NCBI GenBank assembly: GCA_002104905.1
Contig: MCFE01000072.1
Coordinates: 62,001 to 126,000, forward strand
DNA from: Basidiobolus meristosporus CBS 931.73
Taxonomy: Eukaryota > Basidiobolomycota > Basidiobolomycetes > Basidiobolales > Basidiobolaceae
DNA: 64,000 nucleotides
Reading direction: 5' to 3'
How positions within the stretch are numbered: the stretch's first letter is position 1; every line of letters starts with the position of its first letter. The notes below the pieces were generated by a model, which was not told the DNA's origin, ran no database searches, and saw nothing but the letters and a program-made list of their open reading frames with translations. Positions 1-11,929 of this stretch are shown here, piece by piece. A program made the position numbers and the translations under genes.

Positions 1-10
1 GGAATCTTAC

Positions 11-512
11 GTAGACACAGAGATGCCACCTGTACTGAGAACGGGATGTTCAAATCAGAGGCAGCATCAATGCAGCCAAAGTTGAAGACATCACACATCA
101 CAAAGTTTGGCTTTTCTTCAGCAAATATCCTTTTCAGCTGTTGATAGGAATAATCATAAGCTGTGTGCCACATTATCGCGACAACTTTCATGATATCCAT
201 GTGAGGGTCACTAATCAGCCTCTTTGATGCTTCCTTGATCTCCTCAACAGTTAGTGGCCCATCACCCATTGGTATTTTTCGCATCCCCCAAGGGTTCGCT
301 AAATCAAGAAATGGCGTGAAACTAGCAAAGCCCACTTCGTATCCACGTCGTTCTAATGCACTTGCAACTTGAAAAATAGGCTTCGCATGAGAGTATCCCC
401 CATAATGGGACGAGATGATGATTTTACCTGGCTGCCGCCAAGTCTCGTTAAATGAAACCTGGCCTGTGGCCAAAGAGATAAAAGATGGTAGAATAAGGAG
501 TGTAATTTTCAT
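11..512 (-). CDS. UGT-A: UDP-glycosyltransferase, exon 1 only (gene runs off the left edge)
   Basis: This is the first exon of a UDPGT-family glycosyltransferase that transfers a sugar from a UDP-sugar to a lipophilic acceptor in the ER lumen (family knowledge). Translation from the ATG at 512-510 gives a hydrophobic signal peptide of about 18 residues. It is followed by FNETWRQPGK, then SSHYGGYSHAKP with the His expected to act as catalytic base, and CDVFNFGCIDAA with the supporting acidic residues. The exon ends at position 11, before a GTAAG donor at 10-6, in phase 1. The four paralogues with a clean exon 1 (UGT-B, D, F/G and H) splice at exactly this point, which supports the boundary. 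Exon 1 is about 502 nt here versus 508 nt in the others. Exons 2 and 3 lie outside the window, so intactness is unknown. Confidence 0.88.
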
Positions 513-1563
513 ACTGTATGATTTGATTCTCCTATAGACATCATACGCATACTTATATAGTAAAAATTGCAGTGTAGAGAATCATCTTTTGGTCCAAAGA
601 CCCTCATCTACGAATAGTTCAATCTGATAAGGATGGGTGCACAAAGAATCTGATAACTCGCTGTACATTATTTCCATCTGATAATTTTGAAGTACACTAC
701 ATATCGCTTGTGGTACTACTTTTACTTAAACTCCCCCCATCAATCGTCTTACTCAACATGTATCATCATACTTAATGCAATCAATAAAGCTCTGTATATC
801 CGCTAGAACGGAAAAACTGTCAACAAACATACAACATGAATATTAGTGTACACTTCATTGTTAACTCTGAGTCATTTCAAATGCGGTGTCAGCCAGTACA
901 ACGAAGATTCAGATATAGAAGTATTTCTCGCATACCAAACATCACTCCAATATATCCCCAAAGGAATGAACTAGACAGCATGTGGTAACTGCGGAGCGTC
1001 TAGTTTATGTTTATGATGTCCTTTAAACTCAGCGAACAGGTTCAAGTCATTGCATATGCTCGTGTGTGATGATCATTACCAAATACGGCCTCGATTTCCA
1101 AAATAGGATAGAGAAGGTGTTGTGTGGCAGCCAGGCTATACTTTCGAAGATGAGATGGATGGGTCAAGTATATATGCTCCTGTACCGAGCCAGTTTATGA
1201 AGCCCTTTATTAAATTGGTTTCTCCGCAGTTGATATTTCAGCTTGCGAATTCAGTCCAATGAAGCCCTAGTCTAGATAATCATACACAATACCTGATGTC
1301 GACCCTGTCTTGTTTTGTTGGGACCAATTAGGTCTTGGCCACAAATCCACCACTTCGATCATTTGTTATTGTTAAATTATTAAGCCCTCTGATCAGAAGT
1401 TATTTGCGATTTATTTATAGCCTATTTTAGATGACAATTCTAAAGGTAGGGTGTGGATAGATGGTTACATGCTACTTGTCATAAATGTGCATTTATCTTC
1501 AACTAATTATAATTTAAGTTGGCTGCAAAGCCCTTCATATCAATTTGTCAAACGAAGTTACCT
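513..1563. other. Intergenic spacer between UGT-B 3' end and UGT-A 5' end
   Basis: About 1 kb without a credible gene. It holds the UGT-A promoter at its left side and the downstream region of UGT-B at its right side. I saw no UGT homology, repeat or RNA gene in it. Confidence 0.5.
552..560 (-). promoter_or_regulatory. TATA-like box of UGT-A
   Basis: On the minus strand this reads CTATATAAG, about 40 nt upstream of the UGT-A start codon. Equivalent boxes lie 35-50 nt upstream of UGT-D, F, G and H, so the position is conserved in the array. No experimental support. Confidence 0.45.
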
Positions 1564-3342
1564 TCATAACGTCTTAACTTTTGTGGATTTTACAGTAGGG
1601 TTGGTAACATCAATAGCCATCTGACTCAACTTGAATAATCCATATGATAGTAAACTTGAGATGATGATTAATATCAAGTAGATATCCAAGTCACATTGTT
1701 GCCAGAGCGTCCATCTAGACTCCGGAGATTGGTGGATGCTCTTCATGGGGTCATCCGTCTTCCCGGCATATATCATCTGCTCAGCAATATCGGCCGCATA
1801 CTGAATCCGTTTGGAGTTGATTTGGGCCAGAAGCTGCATGCGATGTACATTCCTTGCGAAGTGGCCGTCTTTATCCTCAAGCAGTAGCCTGGTTTTCTCC
1901 ATCATCTCAGGGACGCTGAAGGTGGTGAGCTCCATGGGAATAGAGACTCCGGCAGACTGAAGGTTGGCAGCATTGTAAAAGTGATCCCCGAAAGTTGGTA
2001 TGTTGAGCACCCTGGTTCCAGTCACCAATGCTTCATTTGAGCTATCCAGACCCCCATGAGAAACAAATAGCACAGTGCTTGGGTGGGAAAGAATGGAGAA
2101 TTGGGGTGCGAAATCAAGGATCCTGATATCCTCATGTTGATTCTTCAGGATTTGTTCAACCTGGATGGTGGCATTGTTGACACGTATCTCTTCAGGGAAC
2201 TCTTCGGTGGCTGATGCGGAGAGAGGCCAGATGGCACCATCGATGACTTTGTCCTCGAGCAACTGCAACACACTAGTCAGGATTTTGGTGATGGTGGATC
2301 TTTCAAGTTGCGCGACGGTGCCGAATGCGATGTACACCACCTTTTGACGAGAGTCAAGGAATGTCTGCAACTCGGGCGTCAATGCTGGGTACTCGGATGA
2401 GAGCAGAGGCCCAACAAGGTGAACATTCGGTGGCAAGATCTTGGGTTTCTATGAACAATGGGTTAGATCATGAGCATGAGTCTGAAGTAAGTGACATGGA
2501 GATTCTCAGTCAAAACTTACATCGATACCGAAGAAGCTGTTGACAAACATGACTCCCTTGTCAATGTTGTTGAAGCCGAACTCTTTCCGGGCCTGTGCCC
2601 CAACCTTGACTCGCTCTCTGTTTGCTATCCGTGCAAAGCGCCAGTTTTTCCAGAGATACATCAAGCGACGCTTGAAATTACGATTGAACCGGCTAACGAT
2701 CCCCGAATCCATGGCAGCGGATCCAACATCCAATGAGCTGGTTATGGTATCTGAAATTGAGTGCACTATTGAGAATGATTGAGACCGTTTGTTAGTGACA
2801 GGCTAGCACGTATGCGAATTGGAGGGAGACCTACATATTCCTAATGAAGGGAGTTGTACAGTAAATGGAATGCCCAAATCGTGAGCTGCATCAATACAAC
2901 CAAAGTTGAAAACATCACACATCACAAGGCCTGGCTTGCCGTCAGCCAGAATTCTTGAAAGCTGCTTATACGAGTGCTTATATGATAGCTCCCACATGAA
3001 TGTGATGATTGTAAAGATACTACTGTTACCAGGTTCGCGAATACGTTTCCTTACAAGCTGCTTGTACTGTTTCAATGTTACAGGTCCATCCCCAATAGAG
3101 ATTCTTTCAAAGCCCCAAGGTTTTGCCAAGTTTACGAAGGGAGTGAAGCTGATGAAGCTTACTTCATGTCCGCGCTCTTTCAAAACATTGGCGATCTGGA
3201 ATATAGGTTTTGCGTGAGAATATCCTCCGTAGTCAGAAGCGATCAAGATTTTGCTTGGTTGCCGCCATGTCTCATTGAACACAAGATGGCCCGTCACGAG
3301 AGTGACGAGAGAAGATAGAAAATTTAATGGATAAAGCTTCAT
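1564..3342 (-). CDS. UGT-B: intact three-exon UDP-glycosyltransferase
   Basis: Exons are 3342-2835 (508 nt), 2765-2521 (245 nt) and 2448-1564 (885 nt). The introns of 69 and 72 nt have GT-AG ends and lie in phases 1 and 0. The spliced CDS is 1638 nt, giving 545 residues and a TGA stop, the usual length for membrane-anchored UGTs. I chose the ATG at 3342 because it starts a clear signal peptide at the same point as in the paralogues; upstream in-frame sequence lacks homology. Visible motifs are YSHAKP (catalytic His), CDVFNFGCIDAA, FAPQFSILSHP, the donor-binding SHGGLDSSNEAL and GDHFYNAANL. A C-terminal hydrophobic span (DIYLILIIISSLLSYGLF) is followed by a short basic tail ending KVKTL, a K-x-K-x-x ER-retrieval pattern. 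The acceptor is unknown. The reading frame shows no defect. Confidence 0.9.
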
Positions 3343-4825
3343 ATTTTCTGTGTGAATCTCCTTCAAACGATTAACATTGCTCTTAAATATCCCAACATGA
3401 AGCAATATTGGTTCCTTCCAACCCTTTAGATTTCACACCGTTGACGATCTGAATACACTTCGTGTCACAAAGATAGACAGCGAGTATGCTTGGATGATCT
3501 ATCCCATTCGACCAATAGATTTTACACCCAAATATTAGTTTAATGACTTCATCGTCAATTACCCCAGTAACCAAGTGCTAGAATATGCCGCCCCAACCGC
3601 GAGAACGGAGAATCAATCGGCGCGCATGATGCTTTACAAATTTGTATTAGCTGTTGGAGGCTATTCGCTGGTACAGCAATATTCTTAAAGCACGGAGCAG
3701 AAAACTCGCTTGCTTATTATAGTATGATGATCCTGAGTAGCCCAGCAATTTCAGATTGATTGCGGAGTGTATCAACGTCAACCATCGCTGCTCGGCGCAT
3801 GTTAAGGCCGAAGAATCGTGGTGATGGTGTAGATGACGATCGATGGCCAAATATAACCAAGATGACTTAGTGTACCAGGGCACGCTACTTTCAATCGCTT
3901 GATTGGAAATGTAATGATGTGATGGCTAGTGTATTCCAAATGATATCGCGATTTTGGCTTTAGCTGCTTCATACCATGTACCACCATTAATATGATTCTA
4001 TGTAGCTAAGCCCTTGCGGTATTTCACCCGAATTAGCCGGAAACGTATGGACGAATGAAATGCATGCTGTCAGCACATACACCAGTAGAGGCCCCATTCT
4101 TTCTCTTATCACTGCAATTCCCGATTTCGAAGGTCCTGAGTTGTAACAAGAGACTGGGGCCAGGCTCTTCTCGTTGATGATGTGTTCAACGAATTAATGA
4201 AGATCACTTGTAAGCAACAACTTCTACAAACACCATGCTGTTTGCACAACCAAACCAGATATTGGATGTGGTGACAATCATTCAAGGATGCAAAGAATGC
4301 TGTGGTTAATCTTAGTCATCTGTTCTTTCATGACAAGGTGATTCATCAATGCCCTTTATAGATCCACTTGCTTTCATAGCATAATGTCATTTATATGGCA
4401 ATATCCGCAGCATACTGATCTGAGTACATTGATGGCAATATGGATAGAGTAGGTGTTTATTTTGAATTGGACCCAGGGTATTCACACGTAGGGTTGTTTT
4501 CGCTTGGCAGTTTATTGCTAAACAACGAACTACTCCAACATTTGGCAGCATCATTCCAGGTATAGAAAGGTGCAGATCATAAGATGTGTACAAAATCTGG
4601 GGATGTTTGGAACTGAAGAATTAGCACAATACGAGCACCATTGGAGCAAGTAGAAAACCATAATATAATATAAGGATACAAAAGTTTAGTAATGGTTTTG
4701 AGTTTTTGCAATAAAGAATCCTCTATTGATATGATACATCCTTTGCAGCTAGTTGTAACGCATGAGCAATCATGCCCAATATTATTTACAGTATGTGACA
4801 ATAAGGTTGGATTGTGTATTTCATT
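3343..4825. other. Intergenic spacer upstream of UGT-B
   Basis: About 1.5 kb with no convincing gene. A degenerate TATA-like ATATTTAAGAG (minus strand) lies near 3380-3390, about 40 nt upstream of the UGT-B start. The open frames present are short, lack homology I recognise and have no UGT exon structure. Confidence 0.45.
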
Positions 4826-6172
4826 GCAACAAAGACTTCATTGTGCTGGTCTGTATACAAATTCCCAATAGTTTGGTTTTGGTAGGCTGAACAGGTGGGT
4901 TAATGGCACCAGCAACCCATCCGGCCAACTTGAATGCTATATAGAATATTGAAGCAGAGCAAACAACCAACATCAGGTAGGTATCCAAGTAATACTGCTT
5001 TCAAAGTAGCAATCTGGACTCAGGTGATTGGTAGATACTCTTCATAGGATCATCTGCATCTCCAGCATAGATCATCTGCTCGGCAATGTCAGCTACTTGC
5101 TCAGTTCGTTTAGAGTTGATTTGGGCCAAGAGTTGCATATGACGCAGATTCCTTGCAAATTTACCATCCTTATCCTCAAGTAGTTGTCGAACTTTTTTTA
5201 TTCATTTCTGACACGGAAAATGTGCCCACTCTCATAAATACCGATACACCGGAGGCTTCGAGATTAGCAACATTATGGAAGTGGTCACCAAAGGCTGGAA
5301 TATTCAATATTTTTATGCCAGTTACCAGTGCCTCATTAGAGCTATCCAAGCCACCGTGTGGTTTCTGAATACTAACTGCTAGATTCCACGACCTGATTCA
5401 TGATAAAATGCCAATGTAGCTTGCATTCATACAGATAAAAACTATTCACAAAAACAACATCTTTGTCCACATTGCTGAACCAGAACTCTTCTTGGACCCG
5501 TGAATCGAGTTAAAACCGATCCTTATCCACAACTTGTGCAAAGAGCCAGCTTTTCCAAAGTGAAGTCAAACGGTGTTTGAAGTTACCACTAAATCGACCA
5601 ATGAAACTAGAATCTACACTTGTAGCTCTATTGTCCAAAGCCGCGGAAACGGTATCATATATTGAGTGTACTGAGTATTCAATTTGACAGAATTACCTTC
5701 AAATAGACGAAAAAAGGAGTATTCGAGAGATTTGCATACATCCAGTGATGGTACTGGTACAGAGAATGGAATACTGGGATTGTAAGCTACATCAGCACAG
5801 GCAAAATTGAAGATGTCCCACATCACAGAACTCTGCTGTTCTTCCGCGAAAATCATTGTTGGTTGCTGATAGGTATAAGAGTATGTGACCTTCCACATCA
5901 TGAAGACAACTATGAGGATGTTTTCCCCATCAGGATCTCGCATGAGCTCGTTTAACTTCTCCATTGTTAAAGGCCTATTCACCATGGAAATCCTGGCAAA
6001 TCCACGAATGGTGTAGAACTGACGAAGCCAACATCGTATCCACGTTTCTTGAGAAAATTGGCTTTGCATGGGAATATCTTCCGCAATGAGAAGAGATCAA
6101 TATCTTCCTTGATTCTCGCCAAGTCTCATTGAATAATGCCTAACTGGAAAGCAGCCATAAGAGAAGGCATGG
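4826..6172 (-). pseudogene. UGT-C: decayed UDP-glycosyltransferase with an internal deletion in exon 3
   Basis: Homology to all three UGT exons is preserved in order: exon 1 about 5740-6170, exon 2 about 5450-5672, exon 3 about 4826-5358. Exon 1 is frameshifted near the start, and the conserved SHYGGYSH segment is no longer readable in frame. Exon 2 has lost its frame. In exon 3 the acceptor CAG and first codons (AAACCA) are joined directly to CACGGTGGC, the HGG of the donor-binding motif. This removes roughly 390 nt (about 130 residues) compared with UGT-B. The C-terminal membrane span and a K-T-K tail are still visible but the stop is displaced to about 4823. The gene cannot encode an active enzyme. 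Confidence 0.88.
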
Positions 6173-6448
6173 TGGGAAATCCCAAAGCCTAATGCTACCT
6201 TATTCGAGGGAATACTCCTACTTATTTAAACTCAACCTGACTCCATGATGCAAATCGGCTATACATACAACTAGATCAACTATCCTAATATGGTCGAAAT
6301 TTCTTGTTCATTTGATGTAACAATTCGATCCATTGAAAGGTATTGAAAATTCCCAATTAAATAGAATTAGTTTCTGAATGAGCGATCATCACGGCCTCGG
6401 TAGATTCTTAATGGTTATGTGGCCTTGATGAATACTCCTATTATATAT

Positions 6449-8217
6449 TTATAGTTTTTTGACCTTCGCTGATTGATTCGCAAGGATGCAAAGTCTTCGG
6501 AGTGACCTGTACGTCAAGTAAGGTAAAGAAACACCGGCACCGATCAATATCAGGTAGATATCCAAGTCGTATCTCTTCCACAACACTAATCTAGATTCGG
6601 GGGATTGATAGATGCTCGTCATGGGCTCATCAGGTTTACCAGCATAGATCAACTGCTCCACGACATCCGCAGCGTAGTGAATTCGTTTGGAACTGATTTG
6701 AGCCAAAACCTGCATGCGACGTAGGTTACTCGCAAACTGGCCACCTTTATCCTCGAGTAGCAATTTGGCCTTGTCGGTCATTTCTGAGGAGGTGAAGGTG
6801 GTGATCTCCATTGGGATGGAAACCCCGCAGGACTGGAGGTTCACAGCATTGTAGAAATGGTCACCGAATGCTGGGATGTTCAGTATTTTTGTGGCAGTTA
6901 CCAGTGCCTCGTTAGAGCTATCCAAGCCACCGTGTGAAACAAATAGGACGGTGTTGGGGTGCGAGAGGATGGAAAATTGGGGGGCAAAATCAAGCATTCT
7001 GAAACTCGCATCTTGGTTCTTCAGGATGGGTTCAGTTGGAATGGTGGCAGTGGTGGTGGTGGTGGTGGTGGTATTATTGTTGATCAGTATTTCTTTGGGG
7101 AACTCCTCAATGGATGATGCGGAAATGGGCCAGATGACTCCATCAATCGCTTTGTCATGAAGCAGCTGGGACACGCTGGTCAGTATTCTCTCGATAGTGG
7201 ATTGCTCGAGTTGCATGTGAGTGCCGAAAGCGATATAGACCACCCTCGGATGTGAGTCAAGGAAGGCCTTCAAGTCAGGGGTCAGTGGCGGATACTCGGG
7301 CGAAAGCAAAGGCCCAACGAGGTGAACATTGGGCGGTAGATACTTTGGTTTCTGAATCGTAGCGGTTAGATATTGGGTCACAGACAAGTGTACAGTATTA
7401 TGGTGACTTACATCGACTCCAAAGAAGCTGTTCACAAATATCACCCCTTTGTCCATATTATTATATCCAAACTCTTGTCTCGCCACTGATCCAACCTTGA
7501 TTCGATCCTGGTTTGCCTTCCGGGAAAAGCACCAATTGCTCCACAAGAAGCGGAAACGACGCCTAAAGTTGCGATTGAATCGACTTAGGATTCCTGTATC
7601 CGTATCGGCGGATCTTTTATCCAAGGAGTCAGTGACAGTATCTGTTACTGAGTGCACTATAGTAAAAGGTGTTAGGCTTGTGTAGCGACTTGATTCGTGA
7701 TGGACTTACTGAGGCCCAGCGAAGGAAGTTGAACTGAGAAAGGGATATTCAAGTGATAGGCAGCATCAATACACCCGAAGTTAAATACGTCACACATGAC
7801 AAAGCTAGGTTTCTCCTCAGTAAGAATCCTCGTCAGCTGTCTATAGGAGGACTCATAAGTGATATCCCACATGATCGTGACTATCTTCATGATGCTATCC
7901 CTATCAGAATTTCGAGTAGCTTCTTTCATAATCTCCTTGTACTCTTTCATGGGTAAAGACCCCTCTCCCATAGACAATCTGTTAAATCCCCAAGGTTTCG
8001 CCAAATCTAAGAACGGCGTAAAGCTGGCAAAGCTGACTTCATACCCACGTTGTTTCAGCACATGGCCGATCTGTAGGATTGGTTTTGCATGGGAATATCC
8101 GCCATAATGGGATGAAATCAGTACCTTCTTTGGTTGTCGCCAGGTTTCATCGAACAAAAATTGGCCAGCTACCAGAGAAATGAGATAGGGTAAAGTGAGC
8201 AATGAATAAGCCTTCAT
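6449..8217 (-). CDS. UGT-D: intact three-exon UDP-glycosyltransferase with a poly-threonine insert
   Basis: Exons are 8217-7710 (508 nt), 7656-7412 (245 nt) and 7351-6449 (903 nt), giving 1656 nt and 551 residues ending in TAA. The introns are 53 and 60 nt. The start ATG opens a signal peptide (MKAYSLLTLPYLISLVAG). Motifs present are SSHYGGYSHAKP, CDVFNFGCIDAA, FAPQFSILSHPNTVLFVSHGG, GDHFYNA, a C-terminal membrane span and a tail ending KVKKL (K-x-K-x-x). Exon 3 is 18 nt longer than in UGT-B and UGT-H, mainly through an (ACC)7-ACT run encoding eight threonines in the linker before the donor-binding domain. Intron 2 is 60 nt, a multiple of three, and contains no stop, so an intron-retained product of +20 residues is possible. 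The paralogues' conserved GT and AG sites argue that splicing is the norm. Confidence 0.9.
7050..7072 (-). repeat. (ACC)n trinucleotide repeat inside UGT-D exon 3
   Basis: Seven ACC units (minus strand) followed by ACT encode a threonine run after NNN. UGT-B and UGT-H have only NNATI or NNVTI here, so the tract is specific to this copy and likely arose by slippage. Confidence 0.9.
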
Positions 8218-8258
8218 GCTGCTCGATTCAATCTCTGGGGGAATCTAACCAGTTTGCT

Positions 8259-8268
8259 CTTATATATC
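8259..8268 (-). promoter_or_regulatory. TATA-like box of UGT-D
   Basis: Reads GATATATAAG on the minus strand, about 45 nt upstream of the UGT-D ATG, at the position conserved in the other array members. Confidence 0.45.
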
Positions 8269-9129
8269 TACAAGTGCCAAATGTAAATTCTCTATTTGTG
8301 CCACATGTAGTCAACACCACGGAATGTAAACCTCAAGCATGTGCTATCGAAAATTATGCGGATCAGTTGTTTATGCCTATTTTTGGGTATCTGTCGCTCG
8401 TCACATCGACAATGGCCCTTGGCACTGACAGCGATGCATTAGCACATGGGTAGCTTCATGGGCGAATGGGGCTTCTACTGCTCAAAGAATGCAGCAAATG
8501 CTGCTAGCACGCGATTTCGAAGCGTCAGACTTTTATATATAACTGTCTGATACGCCTTACCAAGAGTCAAAATCCTTTCTAGACATCGGGGTTGCGAATT
8601 GATTTTTCCAGTAGCAAAGCCCTACGGATCACGTTTACGAGTACCGCACTACGTGAAAGTTAGCATTGATTGTGTAAAAAGATGTAAAGAACAGTCATGA
8701 TGGATACCAACTGCAGGCGCGATAAATAATAGTCATTTGATTTGCTCAGGGTTGACTGCATGTCAAACGTGCATATAGATTATCATCTTGATTGCGCCGT
8801 TATATAAAAACGCATTATGCTTGCTTACGACAGAAGTTGGAATTGCAAGTTGAAAGCCAGAAGCCCGAGTTTGCGTGCCATAGATCGAGTTATATGAATC
8901 CGTTATATGCCTTCGGCTTGAAACTGTTGCCACTCAATAGCACTAACCGAACATCATTAACGGATTGCGGGTAGAATTGCCAGTGTTTGCTTTGCTTTGC
9001 GCATTTACGGCCGCAAATCCATTTCTTCTCATATCGATTACTACTGGACTACTTTCAAATTGTTGCATATTTCATTGTTGTATAAGTCCATGTATTTAGA
9101 AGCAAGGCCCTAATCTGGTTCCGATTAAC
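8269..9129. other. Spacer upstream of UGT-D
   Basis: About 0.85 kb without a supported gene. Short open frames on both strands have no recognisable similarity. No repeat noticed. Confidence 0.4.
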
Positions 9130-9360
9130 TTATCTTGACTTTGATAGCCCTATGTAGGCAAACCATTCGGCCAGCCTCAGTGATATGTATAGAAGAGTTG
9201 ATGTGGAGCTAGCCAAGAGTAAATAAAGATCATAATCCAACTGTGTCCAGAGTTGTAGCCTATCAGGGGTTTGGTAAGTACTCTTCAATTGCTTGGCAAG
9301 ATCAGCAGCATATTGTATCCATTTAGAAGTTATCTGAACCAATGTTTGCAAGGGTTGTAC
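9130..9360 (-). pseudogene. UGT-E: C-terminal relic of a UDP-glycosyltransferase
   Basis: About 73 codons match only the end of exon 3. They run from the QITSKWIQYAADLAKQL helix through a shortened STYQTPDRLQLW stretch to the terminal membrane span (YLLLASSTSTLLYISLRL). No exon 1, 2 or donor-binding motif lies upstream. The tail ends LSKSR and lacks the K-x-K-x-x pattern of the other copies. It is a truncated remnant of an extra array member, not a gene. To its right, 9361-9638 holds only a poly-G run near 9420 and no gene. Confidence 0.8.
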
Positions 9361-9638
9361 ATTGCTGGTTTAGCGTGGTCTTTTGGAACATTGAATTGAT
9401 GAAGGCTTTTATTTTCTTTGGGGGGGAGGGTGATATACTAGTCGTTTGAAGGTTTAAAGTGGGGTAAAAATAATGACCATAGACAGGGATATTCCGGTCA
9501 GAGGTACCTCGTTGGAGCTGAGCAAATCTTCATGGCTCACCGGAATTCTATATCGCTTTATTTATACTTCAAAAAGAGCTGATTGCCAAGAATAAATTCA
9601 GTAGCTGTAAATACAGAGCCCACAAGATATATCTCCAC

Positions 9639-11403
9639 TCACAGTATTTTGGTTTTGGTGGCGAGAGTATACGAGTTACTGGTATCAATAAACCATTGAA
9701 CTACTTTAAAGATTGAATAGAATAATAACGAAGCGGTGGATGCCAATATCATGTATATATCAGCATCCCACCGTTTCCAGAATGGCCATCTGGATTCAGG
9801 TGATTGGTAGATGCTCTTCATCGGATCCTCGGTTTTGCCAGCATAGAGCATTTGTTCGGCAACATCTGCAGCATATTGAATCCGTCTGGAGTTGATCTGG
9901 GCAAGTATCTGCATGCGGCGCACATTGCTGGCGAACTGGCCATCCTTGTCTTCGAGAAGTAGCTTGGCCTTCTCAACCATTTCTCGTGATGGTGAAGGTG
10001 GTGATTTCCATCGGGATGGACACCCCAGATGTTTGCAGATTAGCAGCATTGTAGAAATGATCTCCAAAGGTAGGGATGTTCAACACCCTCGTTCCAGTCA
10101 AGAGCGCCTCATTGGAGCTGTCCAGGCCACCATGAGAGACGAATAGCACGGTACTAGGATGGGAGAGTACGGAGAACTGGGGTGCAAAGTTGAGAATTCG
10201 GACATTTTCATGCTGATTCTTGAGGATGGGATCCACTGGGATGGTGGCATTGTTGATGTATACTTCATCCGGGAACTCCTCGATGGCTGAAGCGGAGATG
10301 GGCCAGATCACCCCATCAATAGCTCCATCGTCGAGCAGCTGCAATACGCTAGTCAGTATGTTAACTATTGTGGGCTGTTGAAGCTGCATGATTGTGCCGA
10401 AGGCTATGTATGCCACTCGTTTACGAGGGTTTAGGAATTCCTCCAGGTCAGGAGTCAGAGGAGGATACTCGGGGGAAAGCAAGGGCCCAACAAGGTGAAC
10501 ATTGGGTGGTAGATTCTTTGGTTTCTGAGGGTTGGTGGTGAGATGTTAGGTCGGGGACAGCTATGCAATACCAAGGCAACTTACATCGATTCCAAAGAAG
10601 CTGTTCACAAAGATCACACCCTTATCGATGTTGTTGAATCCAAACTCTTGTCGCGCCACTGATCCTGCCGTGATCCGATCCTTGTTTGCCAGCTGTGCAA
10701 ATCGCCAGTTATTCCACAGGTATTCTAATCTGTGCTTGAAGTTACGATTGAACCGGGTAATAATTCCAGAGTCAGCAGCAACAGTTCCAATGTCCAACGA
10801 GTTGGTAATGCTGTCGGATATGGAGTGCACTGGACAGAGTGGAGAGAGTTAGTCGCTACGAGGTGGTGCATGTGTCAAACTATTGGTAGGCTTACATATC
10901 CCTAATGAAGGCATCTGCATGGAGAATGGAATACGCAAAGAATGCGCGGCATCGATGCATCCAAAGTTGAAGACATCGCACATCACAAAGCTTGGTTTTT
11001 CCTCAGAAAAGATCCGGGTGAGCTGTTGATAGGAAGGGATGTATGCCAATTGCCAGAATACTGCGACGGCTGTAACGATGTTCTTCCTGTCGTGATCTCG
11101 AGTGGCATTTTTCATCGTTTCTTTGATCTGATCGGCGGTCAATGGCCCGTCACCCATGGTGATTCTCCTGAAACCCCATGGCTTGGCTAAATCTATGAAC
11201 GGCGTGAAACTGGCATAGCTCACTTCGTAGCCCCGCTGCTTGAGAACACTGGCGATTTGAAAAATCGGCTTTGCATGGGAGTATCCACCGAAGTGTGACG
11301 AGATGATGATTTTTCCTGGCTGTCGCCAAGTCTCGTTGAGCAGTGAATGACCTGATGCCATTGCGAGCAGCACTGATAGGACAAGAGATATAATGAACGT
11401 CAT
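9639..11403 (-). pseudogene. UGT-F: nearly complete UDP-glycosyltransferase with one frameshift in exon 3
   Basis: Exons are 11403-10896 (508 nt), 10829-10585 (245 nt) and 10524-9639, all with the array's conserved splice sites. The signal peptide, GGYSHAKP, CDVFNFGCIDAA, FAPQFSVLSHP, SHGGLDSSNEAL and GDHFYNAANL are intact. One extra base near 9983-9986, just after TTFTIT, throws the last ~115 codons out of frame. Beyond it the alternative frame continues correctly (EMVEKAKLLLEDKDGQFASN) through the membrane span to a tail ending KTKIL and a TGA stop. UGT-H has the unshifted version of the same site. The rest is so well preserved that the break is recent, or could be an assembly error; the near-identical neighbour UGT-G carries an extra base at the same site. 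Confidence 0.82.
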
Positions 11404-11442
11404 GGTGTTGATGATGAGGTTGATCTCGATTTAAGCTGGTCT

Positions 11443-11449
11443 TTTATAC
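11443..11449 (-). promoter_or_regulatory. TATA box of UGT-F
   Basis: Reads GGTATAAAAG on the minus strand, about 40 nt upstream of the ATG. The whole ~170 bp upstream region is duplicated almost unchanged in front of UGT-G. Confidence 0.55.
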
Positions 11450-11929
11450 CCTCGAAGCTAGGAGGGCCTGGCTGCACGTTATTGCGTACTCGCCCGGAAT
11501 AGCAAGCTGCCTTCATCATACTTTGTGCCATGTGTAAATGGGCTATACATTTGTTAGAGCTCTCTATCTAAACGAGGATTATATTAAGAATATGCAGCAA
11601 CTGCAGCATGAATTCAGTACACCTTTAGTCATAATTAGTGCTCACCTGGGCATGTGCGATAGGGGCTTTAGTGCCTGAGCGTAAAAATAATCAAATGGCA
11701 CTAGGATTTTCCGAACAATTATTAATGAATAACCCCATGGACATTGCTGAGCCCTGGAAAAAACCTGTAATTATTAGATGGTGTCGGTCTTCATAAAGAT
11801 GAATAGGAGAGACCAACAGATGGACCATGTTAGTGTCTTGACCCGCGATTTCTACAGTATTTTGCCTTGATAATTAACAACAATAGCAAGCTAATAAGAG
11901 GATATGGATAGTAAGATTAATTAATCAAG

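Noticed and set aside
7050-7072. Short repeats here and in the MITEs as a CRISPR-like array
   Set aside because: Units are contiguous trinucleotides or degenerate tandem copies without spacers; the genome is eukaryotic.
6449-7657. A single 402-codon exon for UGT-D spanning intron 2
   Set aside because: Conserved GTAAG donor and CAG acceptor at the same places as all paralogues indicate that 7352-7411 is an intron. The continuous frame is a by-product of its 60-nt stop-free sequence.
9415-9430. Poly-G run as a G-quadruplex or regulatory element
   Set aside because: A single run of G with no further G tracts nearby; nothing supports a function.
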